A DNA stretch of 64,000 nt from a virus. The notes beneath the pieces are model-generated. The model searched no databases and was not told the origin of the DNA. It worked only from the letters and a program-made list of their open reading frames with translations. The DNA is taken from the IMG/VR virus record IMGVR_UViG_3300025668_000745, positions 20,644 to 84,643 of that record. One strand, 5' to 3'. The stretch's first letter is position 1, and the number at the start of each line of letters is the position of its first letter. Shown in pieces: positions 54,514 through 62,408 of this stretch. The position numbers and the translations under genes were made by a program.

Positions 54514-55131
54514 CTTTTCAGCAATCCATCCACCAGTGTCCCACTTGTGTAATCTTACTTTGCGAAAGTTGTTGTGATGCTGTCTATGAAATCCTTCTCC
54601 AGCAATAAAGAAGTTAAGCCACGGAACATCTGCTCCGCCTTCTACTTTATGTCCTACTGTATTAAGTAAACCAAATCCTATTTTAGCAAATACAAATGGC
54701 GTTGCGCAAAAAGCAATCCAAAACAATGGACTAATTATAAAGCTCGCTACATTTACTATGATTAGTATTTTTAACCAATGCTTATGACAAAATACTAATC
54801 TTGGATTAGCATATAAGTCACGTGCATATTTCATTGGTATTTTAGGTATACTCCAAGTAGTAAGCAAAACTTTCCAATAGCCTACGTGATTAGCAGCATG
54901 TGGATCATGTTCTGTATCACTGTGAGCATGATGCATTCTGTGACTGGCAATCCAACCAATAGGAGTACGAATACATGCTATCATTAGCATTGCTAAGCCG
55001 ATAGTCTCAAACCATACTGGTACATTAAATTGTTTGTGGCAATAGTATCGATGTAATAGTATACTGGCACCCCAATGACTGATCACTTGGCTCCATAAGA
55101 TGCCTATAACTAATGCGATTAAAATTTCCAT
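54496..55131 (-). CDS. Minimal membrane fatty-acid (acyl) desaturase, 211 aa
   Basis: The three histidine boxes are present: HRYYCH (H27-H32), HRMHH (H64-H68) and HRQHH (H182-H186), plus NTVGH at 157-161. Hydrophobic stretches near 1-20, 41-55 and 123-155 fit a membrane di-iron desaturase of the stearoyl-CoA type. It is shorter than typical bacterial members (about 270-300 residues). It may alter host membrane lipids or a pathway acyl chain. A taggag site and an AATAAATAC box precede it. Confidence 0.85.
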   Translation of the reverse strand: MEILIALVIGILWSQVISHWGASILLHRYYCHKQFNVPVWFETIGLAMLMIACIRTPIGWIASHRMHHAHSDTEHDPHAANHVGYWKVLLTTWSIPKIPMKYARDLYANPRLVFCHKHWLKILIIVNVASFIISPLFWIAFCATPFVFAKIGFGLLNTVGHKVEGGADVPWLNFFIAGEGFHRQHHNNFRKVRLHKWDTGGWIAEKLFVNR

Positions 55132-55140
55132 TTGTACTCC

Positions 55141-55160
55141 TACAAATGTATTTATTTGTA
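55141..55160 (-). promoter_or_regulatory. Late-promoter-like AATAAATAC inside a 7-bp hairpin, upstream of the desaturase
   Basis: On the minus strand AATAAATAC (55148-55156) lies about 17 bases before the ATG. It sits within an inverted repeat, TACAAAT, 6-base loop, ATTTGTA (55141-55160). The hairpin is AT-rich and may be chance. Confidence 0.45.
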
Positions 55161-55172
55161 TTTAAATTACAA

Positions 55173-56933
55173 TTAAACTAAGTTGACCCAAGCACTATTT
55201 TCGTAGCCTTGGAACTTATTAAGTGTGCTATTATAAATCATCATACCGTTTACTGGAGTTAAACCATCTCTTTGTGCAGTTGTCATGTTACCAAGTAGCA
55301 TCTCATTAGGACCACTTATCTTAACATTACCTACAATTTCAAGATCGGCATCTGGTGCTCTTCCAAGTCCGTCGAAACCAGAAGCACCAGTTTCTCCTTT
55401 AATCATAACAGATCCGTCACTATAAATTTTAACAAATTCTGAATAGTTTGGAGTATCTGGATGTGGGAAGAAGACCATTTGATCTGCACTTGCACTTTGT
55501 GTCCAAGCGTTAGATTGGATAGCATTTACTTGACTACCAAAGTTTATTTTAGATACTTCTGTAGAATTTGCTACTGCACCTGATTCTTTTCGTAACAAAT
55601 TAAGAATATTATAATTACCATCTGTAATACCGTATAGCTCTGAAGCAGTTACACTATCAGTTTCAACTCTTCCTCTTATAATTCCGTCTACACCATCTAC
55701 AAGTATAGTTGAATCATCTGCAAATACACTACCAGACACATCACCTATTGATGGACCTGTATGTATACCTACAGTATTACCTGATACGGAACCAGTTAAG
55801 CTACCCGATATTGTATTTGCAACAACAGAATTAGCATTAACATCTCTTGTAGTTGCATCAGTAAATACTACACTATCTTCACCATATGTACTACCGTATA
55901 TGTCCATAGTAATTGTATTAGATAGAACATCAATATCGTCTACCCATATTTTATTCCAACGTTTTCCTGATGTACCAAGATCAAGTGTTGCACCACCAGT
56001 TGGAATTAAACTTGTGTTAACAATATTAGTATTAAGTTGATTTAGATATATTGATCTAAATTTCTTTGAATTTGTACCTATATCAATTGCATCGTCGGAA
56101 ATTGGAGTAATAACAAAATCGGTTGTAGATAACCCAAGTAATGGATCGGCATCTTCCCAAGTTGATAATGAGTTATTCCATACAATAGTATTACCGTTAG
56201 CTGGCGATACTGCACTTACGTCTGTTAGATCATTTAGTGTTGTTGCGCCGCCACCGCCACCACCTGATGGTGCTGCTGCAATCCATTTACTTGTAGCGTT
56301 GTTCCAAGTAAGAACATTGCCGTCTGCTTGCCCAACAATATTAGTATCTATCAATTCGTCTAAAGTAAGATCGCCTGGAGCCCAATTGTTACCTACTGTA
56401 TTCCATTTTAAAACTTGATTAGTAGTAGCACCGGCTTGTGTAAGAGACGAAGTTGATATTCTACCAGTGGATGCATCAATTAATAGTGTACTATCGTCGG
56501 CTACTACATCAGCATTTATTGACGGAGCACTAAATGTTCCATCAATATTAATGTTGTTTGTATAGATATTTTTAAAGCGTTTTTGAGCATTACCAAGTGT
56601 AAACACATTAGTAGTTTTAGGAATAATTGCACTTATTAAGCCATTTGGTTGTACAAATAGCTCATTTGTTGTTACTCTACCGTTTATATTGATATTACCA
56701 GTACCGGTAATATCTTTAGCATTAAGAACTAAGTTTCCACCTAATTGCGGAGTCAAGTCTTCAATAACATTTGCCAGTCCTAAGAACGGATCACCTGTAA
56801 CTGGAAATCCACCAGCATTAATACCATCACCGATATATAATTTCTTTGTATCAGTAGTATATATAAGTTCTCCCTGCTCGGGAACAATTGTCTGCCTTAG
56901 TGCATTGGTACCACGACGAATTTTTAGCGGCAT
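55173..56933 (-). CDS. Tail-fibre-like structural protein with Mtd-type N-terminal domain, 586 aa
   Basis: A taggag site precedes the ATG. The N-terminus (LKIRRGTNALRQTIVPEQGE, then LIYTTDTKKLYIGDG) matches the short attachment domain seen in major-tropism-determinant-type and many phage fibre proteins. The shaft repeats the phrase L.LG...KRF.NIY.N.I several times and has a poly-Gly hinge near residue 227. The C-terminus ends PVNGMMIYNSTLNKFQGYEN. It is a structural gene set apart from the main fibre block, on the other strand. No diversity-generating element is visible. Confidence 0.78.
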   Translation of the reverse strand: MPLKIRRGTNALRQTIVPEQGELIYTTDTKKLYIGDGINAGGFPVTGDPFLGLANVIEDLTPQLGGNLVLNAKDITGTGNININGRVTTNELFVQPNGLISAIIPKTTNVFTLGNAQKRFKNIYTNNINIDGTFSAPSINADVVADDSTLLIDASTGRISTSSLTQAGATTNQVLKWNTVGNNWAPGDLTLDELIDTNIVGQADGNVLTWNNATSKWIAAAPSGGGGGGATTLNDLTDVSAVSPANGNTIVWNNSLSTWEDADPLLGLSTTDFVITPISDDAIDIGTNSKKFRSIYLNQLNTNIVNTSLIPTGGATLDLGTSGKRWNKIWVDDIDVLSNTITMDIYGSTYGEDSVVFTDATTRDVNANSVVANTISGSLTGSVSGNTVGIHTGPSIGDVSGSVFADDSTILVDGVDGIIRGRVETDSVTASELYGITDGNYNILNLLRKESGAVANSTEVSKINFGSQVNAIQSNAWTQSASADQMVFFPHPDTPNYSEFVKIYSDGSVMIKGETGASGFDGLGRAPDADLEIVGNVKISGPNEMLLGNMTTAQRDGLTPVNGMMIYNSTLNKFQGYENSAWVNLV

Positions 56934-56962
56934 ATTTGACTCCTAAAATAATTTCTTACATT

Positions 56963-56970
56963 GTATTTAT
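56963..56970 (-). promoter_or_regulatory. Late-promoter-like box ATAAATAC upstream of the 586-aa fibre gene
   Basis: On the minus strand it lies 30 bases before the ATG at 56933, in the 54-bp gap after the 105-aa gene. It is the same core as at 10317, 14708 and 44350, and fits a structural gene expressed late. Confidence 0.5.
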
Positions 56971-56987
56971 CATATTGTCTAAGAAAG

Positions 56988-57305
56988 TTATTTTCCTTTT
57001 TTTAGAAAGAATTTAGTTCTTTTAGTTATATCTTGCTTAACTTTATGCACATTGAGTCTAAAATCGATATTTTCTATTTGATCATTGTATTCTTCAATTA
57101 ATGTTTCGATTTCAGTCTCAAGGCTGTCTGCGTTGGGAGATTGCATAGATTTTTCTATATCAACCTCCCAAACTTTACCATCTCTAAAGATGATACGCAT
57201 ACTATGGAGATACGCTAAAGGTACTACTGAAACGTCGACATCTTTGAGTATCTCCGGCCAATGATCAATAACATCTTGAGGTAATTTGTTATTAGGCTTT
57301 GGCAC
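56988..57305 (-). CDS. Conserved small T4-like phage protein, about 105 aa
   Basis: I prefer GTG 57305 (PKPNNKLPQDVIDHWPEILK); an upstream TTG at 57344 would overlap its neighbour more. The protein has DVSVVPLAYLHSMRIIFRDG, EVDIEKS, then an acidic helix and a basic KRTKFFLKKGK tail. This layout is conserved in marine T4-like phages. The function is unknown. It overlaps the upstream gene by 14 bp. Confidence 0.6.
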   Translation of the reverse strand: MPKPNNKLPQDVIDHWPEILKDVDVSVVPLAYLHSMRIIFRDGKVWEVDIEKSMQSPNADSLETEIETLIEEYNDQIENIDFRLNVHKVKQDITKRTKFFLKKGK

Positions 57306-57900
57306 TCTCTTCTGTCTTTTTTGTTTTGCGCTTAGTAGGTACAAGTTCTTCTGCTTGTTCTCTTAGAGCTTTCGCTTCTTTGAACAATGCATCTGCTTGC
57401 GATCTATATTGCGCCGCTAAATGATCATCTGATAATACTCCAGTGTCAGCATAATCTTGTGCTGTTGACTCTGATGTATAAACATCTGATGCTGGTTGGG
57501 TTGGTTCGGGCTGTTTACCACCGGCTAATTCGTGTATAGTAATACCTTTTTGATTTGCAATAAGTTGGTTTAGCTCTGCTAAATTAACAGTACTTTTCAT
57601 ATCAGGTGTCATTTCAATTAGCTTAGATGCCATCTTTTGGATTTTTCCAAACTTATGAAAACACTGAAACATATTTCTACCATCGGGCAATGTTGCTCTA
57701 TTCATAGCATCGGCTAATTCAATTGCTGTTTGTCCGGCATTGGATTCAATTACTTTCATAAATGAATCATGCTCTTCGGCATTCAATGTTTCTGTTAACA
57801 CTACCAGGCAAGACTCTGCCTCGCCTGGTACTGTTCTATATACTACACCGACCTTCTTTTGATTGGCGGCAACTCTGCCGACGTGTTTTAGTGCGGCCAT
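57292..57900 (-). CDS. Conserved phage protein of unknown function, 202 aa
   Basis: The start at 57900 has an aggag site and lies one base past the previous stop; the longer open frame upstream lacks support. Residues 1-95 form a compact domain (AALKHVGRVAANQKKVGVVY, NAEEHDSFMKVIES, MFQCFHKFGKI). It is followed by a helical segment, a Ser/Thr/Gln linker and a charged coiled-coil tail ending in Lys/Glu repeats. Similar proteins occur in T4-like marine phages next to the following gene. No enzyme motif. Confidence 0.65.
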   Translation of the reverse strand: MAALKHVGRVAANQKKVGVVYRTVPGEAESCLVVLTETLNAEEHDSFMKVIESNAGQTAIELADAMNRATLPDGRNMFQCFHKFGKIQKMASKLIEMTPDMKSTVNLAELNQLIANQKGITIHELAGGKQPEPTQPASDVYTSESTAQDYADTGVLSDDHLAAQYRSQADALFKEAKALREQAEELVPTKRKTKKTEESAKA

Positions 57901-57901
57901 G

Positions 57902-58192
57902 TTATTCTCCTGCTGGAGCACCCTCTTCTGGTGCTGCTTCGCCTTGTGCTGAGGCTGCTTGTACTGCAATTAAGAAATTACTTAATCTTGTGTACGTTTT
58001 ACCGACGGCTTCCATTTCTGTTGGACGGAATGCGCCACGGGCACTTGCAACATCAATAATTTGTTTTAAACCGTTCAAATCACCAATGCTTAAATCTGTA
58101 TTTTGCTCACCTTGAGCTTCTTGTGCATTTTGTACAAGTTCTTCGGCAACCTCTGGATTTGCTGTTGCTTGTGTTTCAGTAGTTTCTGACAT
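57902..58192 (-). CDS. Conserved small acidic phage protein, 96 aa
   Basis: An aaaggag site precedes the ATG. The N-terminal 35 residues are Glu/Gln/Ala-rich and probably disordered. The core GDLNGLKQIIDVASARGAF, then RPTEMEAVGKTYTRLSNFL, is helical, and the tail is acidic (EEGAPAGE). It is a conserved pair with the 202-aa gene. Function unknown. Confidence 0.65.
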   Translation of the reverse strand: MSETTETQATANPEVAEELVQNAQEAQGEQNTDLSIGDLNGLKQIIDVASARGAFRPTEMEAVGKTYTRLSNFLIAVQAASAQGEAAPEEGAPAGE

Positions 58193-58232
58193 ATAGTTTC
58201 TCCTTTTATAATAATATATATCTGTCTTTAGG

Positions 58233-58517
58233 TTAAGTGTATTTCAAAATTGGACAAGCTAATAAAAAGTAACTTGCTTCTTTTTGATTTTCAAAACCTA
58301 TTTTTACAATCGTTTCAATTTTTGATGTGCTATCTGATATATTTACACTTTTACAAATAGCATACCTTCCTTTTAGATTAGAAGTGATCCATCGTTCAAC
58401 TGCATCGATTGTATTATACTTATATTCGATACATAGCGTTTCGAAATATTCTGGTATTATAGGAAGTTTTCTTGTTCCTAATAATGTATTAGGATTAGGC
58501 TGCAATAGATTCTTCAT
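58233..58517 (-). CDS. Small unknown protein, 94 aa
   Basis: ATG 58517 is chosen over a TTG 18 bases upstream. It overlaps the 3' end of the metallopeptidase gene by 23 bp. Basic N-terminus (KNLLQPNPNTLLGTRKLP), then a beta-alpha pattern with ERWITSNLKGRYAICKSVNI and a hydrophobic SYFLLACPIL near the end. It could be a small nucleic-acid-binding protein, but no motif proves it. Confidence 0.5.
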   Translation of the reverse strand: MKNLLQPNPNTLLGTRKLPIIPEYFETLCIEYKYNTIDAVERWITSNLKGRYAICKSVNISDSTSKIETIVKIGFENQKEASYFLLACPILKYT

Positions 58518-59817
58518 AATGTGCCGTAACTCCAAATGGACCTTTTATATTACGTTGAAGGTCACCGTGTACTAAGAATACTGTATCACAATAGTCTGGG
58601 TCGCCCCAGCTATCCCAAGCGTATCCGTCTGTAAACATAATAAACTTTTTTGGTTGGATATCATTTTGTTTCATGTATGTCCAGTTAACCATAAAGTCTG
58701 TGCCACCACCGCCTTTAATGTCATATTCGGTTATCATTCTTCCGTCGTCTGCACTAAAGTCATCTTCATTATACACTTCAGTGTCAAAGCACCAAATTTT
58801 AATGTTGTAGTCTTTGTATTCATCCATAATACCTTTTATTTCAGAAAGAAAAATTCTTGCTTGAGTATTACCGATTGACCCGCTCATATCTAATGCAATA
58901 CAAATATCAATAGTTTCTTCAAAATTCATACCTGGAAGAATAGCGCCTGTATGCCAACCTTTACGTGAAGGACGTATAAACGTATAATCGTTTTTAATTG
59001 TACTTTGTATTTGTTGTCTAAGAATCTCACGCCAGTTCATTTTAGGCTCTGTAAGATCTTTAATCATACGTGCAACACCTGCAGGAATATTACCGGCACC
59101 TGCTGTCTGTGCTGCCGAAATCATGCCTTCTTTAATTTCGTCACGTATTTTTTTAAGTTCTTCTTTAGAATATGAAGGACGACCGCCTTGACTTTTACCT
59201 GAACCTGGGGTGTTACTGTCTCCATCGCCAGCACCATCGTTAGCTTCCCAATCAACATGTTCGTCTAATAGTTCACCAAGTTGTTTTAGTTCTTCATCGT
59301 CATACTTGCCAAAGATGTCATCGTATACTTCTTCTGATGTCCAACCTTCATATTTAAAGTCTTGAAAGCAATCAATAAATGTTGGCTTAGTACCAATGCG
59401 ATCACGTACTAAGGTATTATTTACAATATAGTCTGCGGCAATGTTGTAAATTTGTGGATCTCTATCATCTCGACGTGCTAAGTGATCAAATACACAATGC
59501 AGAATTTCGTGTGCAATAACAAACTCAACTTCTTTGTTTGACATTGCATTAAAGAACTGTGTATTGTAATATAAATTACGTCCGTCAACAGCGGCAGTAG
59601 GACACCAGTCGTCTGCCGCTTTAATGATTAAACGTGTTGCCATGTTACCAAAGAAAGGATGGCGAAGTAGTAATCCTACACGAGCAATAATAATACGATC
59701 TAATACTTCAACTCGCATTTCTTCTAATGCTTCTGGAGTAATATCAGGGTCTGGAGACCAATTCTTTTTACCTTCTAAGTTGTATAGTACATCTGAATTA
59801 AAAAAATCTAAAGGCAT
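58495..59817 (-). CDS. DUF2201-type metallopeptidase-like / VWA-like protein, 440 aa
   Basis: The start at 59817 follows aaggagaagg, 10 bp after the MoxR stop; the longer upstream frame is rejected. Residues 90-112 carry FVIAHEILHCVFDH, a zinc HExxH-type motif (H103, E104, H107). A linker rich in Gly and Asp follows (about 190-215). The C-terminal VWA-like domain has a MIDAS-type DMSGS (D310, S312, S314). With the adjacent MoxR ATPase it forms a common AAA+/VWA pair thought to assemble or remodel proteins. Confidence 0.8.
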   Translation of the reverse strand: MPLDFFNSDVLYNLEGKKNWSPDPDITPEALEEMRVEVLDRIIIARVGLLLRHPFFGNMATRLIIKAADDWCPTAAVDGRNLYYNTQFFNAMSNKEVEFVIAHEILHCVFDHLARRDDRDPQIYNIAADYIVNNTLVRDRIGTKPTFIDCFQDFKYEGWTSEEVYDDIFGKYDDEELKQLGELLDEHVDWEANDGAGDGDSNTPGSGKSQGGRPSYSKEELKKIRDEIKEGMISAAQTAGAGNIPAGVARMIKDLTEPKMNWREILRQQIQSTIKNDYTFIRPSRKGWHTGAILPGMNFEETIDICIALDMSGSIGNTQARIFLSEIKGIMDEYKDYNIKIWCFDTEVYNEDDFSADDGRMITEYDIKGGGGTDFMVNWTYMKQNDIQPKKFIMFTDGYAWDSWGDPDYCDTVFLVHGDLQRNIKGPFGVTAHYEESIAA

Positions 59818-59827
59818 AACCTTCTCC

Positions 59828-60916
59828 TTATGCTGATTGTGCCGCAGTAATATACTTACCATAACGTTCGTGGAACTCGTCAAAACACTCAACCTCGTCT
59901 GGGTCAATTGGAAGGCTGTATTGTGTAAGTGCAAGTTTGATACCCATAACAACTAACTCGGTGTCAAAGTTATCCATTGCAAAGCGCAAGAAGTTGTTAA
60001 CTTTTTCGTCAAACTTCTTATCGTTTTTATTTACTGCTTCTTTTAGTTCGTAACATAGTGATACAGTTAACGAATACATAGCACTAATTTCTTTGTTTTT
60101 TAGTTCACTTACTTTACCTGCAAGAATGTCAGTTGGGTTAGGCATTTTAGATGCAACTTTGCGGTGCGCCATAAACTTTACAGCAAGACCCTCGCCTACT
60201 GATCCGCTTACAAGATCTGTTGTAGTTTCTTCATCTTCACCGTCTTCTAACAGTTCTGATACAAATGACCATGAACGAGGCGTAGCAAACGAACGACTTG
60301 GACTTTTAGGATCAAAGTCATATAAGTCTTTTTTACTAAATGTTAAGTAACCTACAACATCAGTATTTTGATTATTGTCTACAGCCCATTCAAACCAATC
60401 GTCAAAGTTAACTGCAAGCTCTAAGTGTACAAAGCGATTTGCCAACGGTGCTGGCATACGGTATGTAACACCTTTGTCCGACTCGCGGTTACCTGCCGCA
60501 ATAATAGTAACATTGTCTGGAAGTTTGTAAGTGCCAACTCTACGATTAAGAATAAGTTGGTATGCTGCCGCTTGTACTGCCGGAGCCGCAGAGTTCATTT
60601 CGTCTAAGAACAATACAATGTTGTCATACTTAGCAGCCATTTCTTCATCTGGTAATTCGCTCGGTGCGCCCCACACCATTTTACCAATATTTGAATCAAA
60701 GTATGGAATACCTTTAATATCTGTAGGTTCCCATAATGACAAACGAATATCAATTAGATGACTTTTAGGTAGTGTATTTGTAACCTGTGCTACAATATCT
60801 GACTTACCAATGCCTGGAGGTCCCCAAAGAAAGATTGGACGTTGTTTCTTCATAGCACGTAAAATGCTACGCTTTGCTTTGTTAGGTGATACTGTACGAG
60901 TTGCAATATTTTCCAT
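59828..60916 (-). CDS. MoxR-type AAA+ ATPase, 362 aa
   Basis: FLWGPPGIGKSD (32-39) is Walker A, NIVLFLDEMN (D105/E106) Walker B, and TIIAAGNRESDK with ANRFVHLEL the sensor and arginine-finger region. It partners the downstream metallopeptidase/VWA gene. The C-terminal 150 residues form a helical domain. It has its own sigma-70-type promoter. The family acts as chaperone-like ATPases; the target here is unknown. Confidence 0.85.
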   Translation of the reverse strand: MENIATRTVSPNKAKRSILRAMKKQRPIFLWGPPGIGKSDIVAQVTNTLPKSHLIDIRLSLWEPTDIKGIPYFDSNIGKMVWGAPSELPDEEMAAKYDNIVLFLDEMNSAAPAVQAAAYQLILNRRVGTYKLPDNVTIIAAGNRESDKGVTYRMPAPLANRFVHLELAVNFDDWFEWAVDNNQNTDVVGYLTFSKKDLYDFDPKSPSRSFATPRSWSFVSELLEDGEDEETTTDLVSGSVGEGLAVKFMAHRKVASKMPNPTDILAGKVSELKNKEISAMYSLTVSLCYELKEAVNKNDKKFDEKVNNFLRFAMDNFDTELVVMGIKLALTQYSLPIDPDEVECFDEFHERYGKYITAAQSA

Positions 60917-60950
60917 TGTGTTTGCCCTTTGTTGCTTTTGCTATACTACT

Positions 60951-60979
60951 AATATAATACATCTTGAAGCAAAAGTCAA
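60951..60979 (-). promoter_or_regulatory. Sigma-70-type promoter of the MoxR/metallopeptidase genes
   Basis: Reading the minus strand: -35 TTGACT (60979-60974), a 17-bp spacer, -10 TATATT (60956-60951). The leader is about 28 bases, with a weak aaaggg site. It shares the first eleven bases, TTGACTTTTGC, with the promoter at 39831. Confidence 0.75.
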
Positions 60980-61356
60980 TCAGTTTTGGTAAACTTTTTC
61001 AAAGTTTTTGTCATACCATATCGGTTAATGTCTCCTGAGAAAAGACTTAGTTCGACTGCTTTCTTTTCGCTCGTAACATATATTCCAGACTGTGTTAAAA
61101 AATAAGGACAGTCGATAAACTTATCTAAGAAAATTATTACTTGTGATGTAAGTTTCATTTCTTTAGGAAACGGAACATCGTACATAGTAATATTGAGTTG
61201 ATGAAGCATATCAAAACCTTCATCAGTAAGACGTAATCCGCCAACTTGTTTATCTCGAGTATTCTTCCACCATAGCTTTAAATGTTGTTCTACAGCAATG
61301 TCATCTGTACTTTTATCTAAATGTTTGAGGAATACTTTAGTGTATTGTTGTTTCAT
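60976..61356 (-). CDS. Conserved small T4-like phage protein, 126 aa
   Basis: LWWKNTRDKQVGGLRLTDEGF near residues 28-48 is a pattern common in marine T4-like phages; YDVPFP and a terminal basic TKTLKKFTK follow. It may have a winged-helix-like fold; no direct evidence of DNA binding. It overlaps the upstream gene by 4 bp (ATGA). Its last codons reach the MoxR promoter -35. Confidence 0.6.
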   Translation of the reverse strand: MKQQYTKVFLKHLDKSTDDIAVEQHLKLWWKNTRDKQVGGLRLTDEGFDMLHQLNITMYDVPFPKEMKLTSQVIIFLDKFIDCPYFLTQSGIYVTSEKKAVELSLFSGDINRYGMTKTLKKFTKTD

Positions 61357-61643
61357 ATTACAGAAACTTCATCGCCTTGTGTGAGTTTATGTACTGCAAA
61401 GTCTTTACAATTAAACATTTTATTTAATTTTTTAGCAAGATTTATTGCATGACCGGGATTAGAGAATGACACTTTCTTGTATTTTGGCCCAGGATAGTTT
61501 GTAACTATGTTCATAGACTTTAAATTAAACGGTTTTCCGAGATAAAACACTGCCCATATAGCTTCTGATTCGAGTACTTGCTCGCTTTTATAAGTTACTT
61601 TGTCTATTTTTTCTAATAGAATCGTCGGTTTTGGTCTACTCAT
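61353..61643 (-). CDS. Conserved small T4-like phage protein, 96 aa
   Basis: The protein has ESEAIWAVFYLGKPFNLKSM and YPGPKYKKVSFSNPGHAINL, a strongly patterned sequence typical of small conserved marine T4-like phage proteins. No known catalytic motif. Co-transcribed with the 126-aa gene through a 4-bp overlap. Confidence 0.62.
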   Translation of the reverse strand: MSRPKPTILLEKIDKVTYKSEQVLESEAIWAVFYLGKPFNLKSMNIVTNYPGPKYKKVSFSNPGHAINLAKKLNKMFNCKDFAVHKLTQGDEVSVI

Positions 61644-61670
61644 ATGCGTAATCCTTTTGTAATATACGCA

Positions 61671-61680
61671 TATATTTATC
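61671..61680 (-). promoter_or_regulatory. Late-promoter-like box GATAAATATA
   Basis: On the minus strand it is about 28 bases before the ATG at 61643, in the 64-bp gap after the 76-aa gene. No -35 hexamer is seen. The core ATAAATA is the same as at other late-type sites here. Confidence 0.4.
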
Positions 61681-61707
61681 CAAAAAAGTAGTAATATACA
61701 GTTATAT

Positions 61708-61938
61708 CTAAAACTTTTCGCCTTCTAAAATAACACTTATTACTTCTTCGGTGTTATTATTCTTAGATATTAGTTCTTCGAGATCACCATTTAGTCGTGC
61801 TAATAATTCGGCTAACGTAAAAGTAATAGACTTAGCAGTTTGAATATCAATTCTAATTTCTCGTTGATTACTACTATCAGCAGTTTTTACTTGTTGAATA
61901 AATTTTTCAATAGGGAACGTGTTTACTGGATCTTTCAT
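61708..61938 (-). CDS. Small unknown protein, 76 aa
   Basis: Helix-rich and acidic: FPIEKFIQQVKTADSSN, then FTLAELLARLNGDLEELI. It overlaps the upstream gene by 4 bp (ATGA) and is the last gene of the RNase H operon. No recognised domain. Confidence 0.55.
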   Translation of the reverse strand: MKDPVNTFPIEKFIQQVKTADSSNQREIRIDIQTAKSITFTLAELLARLNGDLEELISKNNNTEEVISVILEGEKF

Positions 61939-62408
61939 TTCTTAGCTTTCTTATTTGCTAAACCTAACTTGTGCTTCATTTCTAATTCAGATAAAAACGG
62001 TCCTTGATAGTTGTAACGTTCAAGTGTAATTAACTTTGGACAGAAACTTTTAACCCAGCCTTTATCAAATCTAATAATATAATATCCTGCACTATATAAA
62101 CTTGTAGATTTTTTACTTTTTGTAAAAAGAGGCAGTTTTTGTTTTACATTATAAACAGCATTCTTAGGTGCTACATTAGTAGGATAACCGTGTACTTCAA
62201 AATCTGATTGTACTTCTATTACATTTTCATAAAATATAGTATTACCTAACTCTTTCTTAAGAGTCTTTTTATCTTTAAAAAACTTTTGTGTTAACGGAGT
62301 GCTTAACATGTATCGGTCTTCGTCATAGCTTAACGTGCCAATTTTATTATTGCCGCTTTCAACTATCCAAAACTTATTTTTTAGAATTTCTTTTGCTTTG
62401 ATTGTCAT
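61935..62408 (-). CDS. Conserved T4-like phage protein of unknown function, 157 aa
   Basis: A beta-rich N-terminal part (FWIVESGNNKIGTLSYDEDR) leads to a central VHGYPTNVAPKNAVYNVKQK and a C-terminal GYYIIRFDKGWVKSFCPKL, then TLERYNYQGPFLSELEM. This layout recurs in marine T4-like phages. Unknown role. It lies directly downstream of RNase H with a 4-bp overlap. Confidence 0.62.
   Translation of the reverse strand: MTIKAKEILKNKFWIVESGNNKIGTLSYDEDRYMLSTPLTQKFFKDKKTLKKELGNTIFYENVIEVQSDFEVHGYPTNVAPKNAVYNVKQKLPLFTKSKKSTSLYSAGYYIIRFDKGWVKSFCPKLITLERYNYQGPFLSELEMKHKLGLANKKAKK

Noticed and set aside
55141-55160. Rho-independent terminator
   Set aside because: The stem is all AT except one pair, has no following U-tract, and overlaps a late-promoter-like box.
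55173-56933. Diversity-generating retroelement linked to the Mtd-like fibre gene
   Set aside because: Only the N-terminal attachment domain resembles Mtd. No reverse transcriptase, template repeat or variable repeat is visible in the window.
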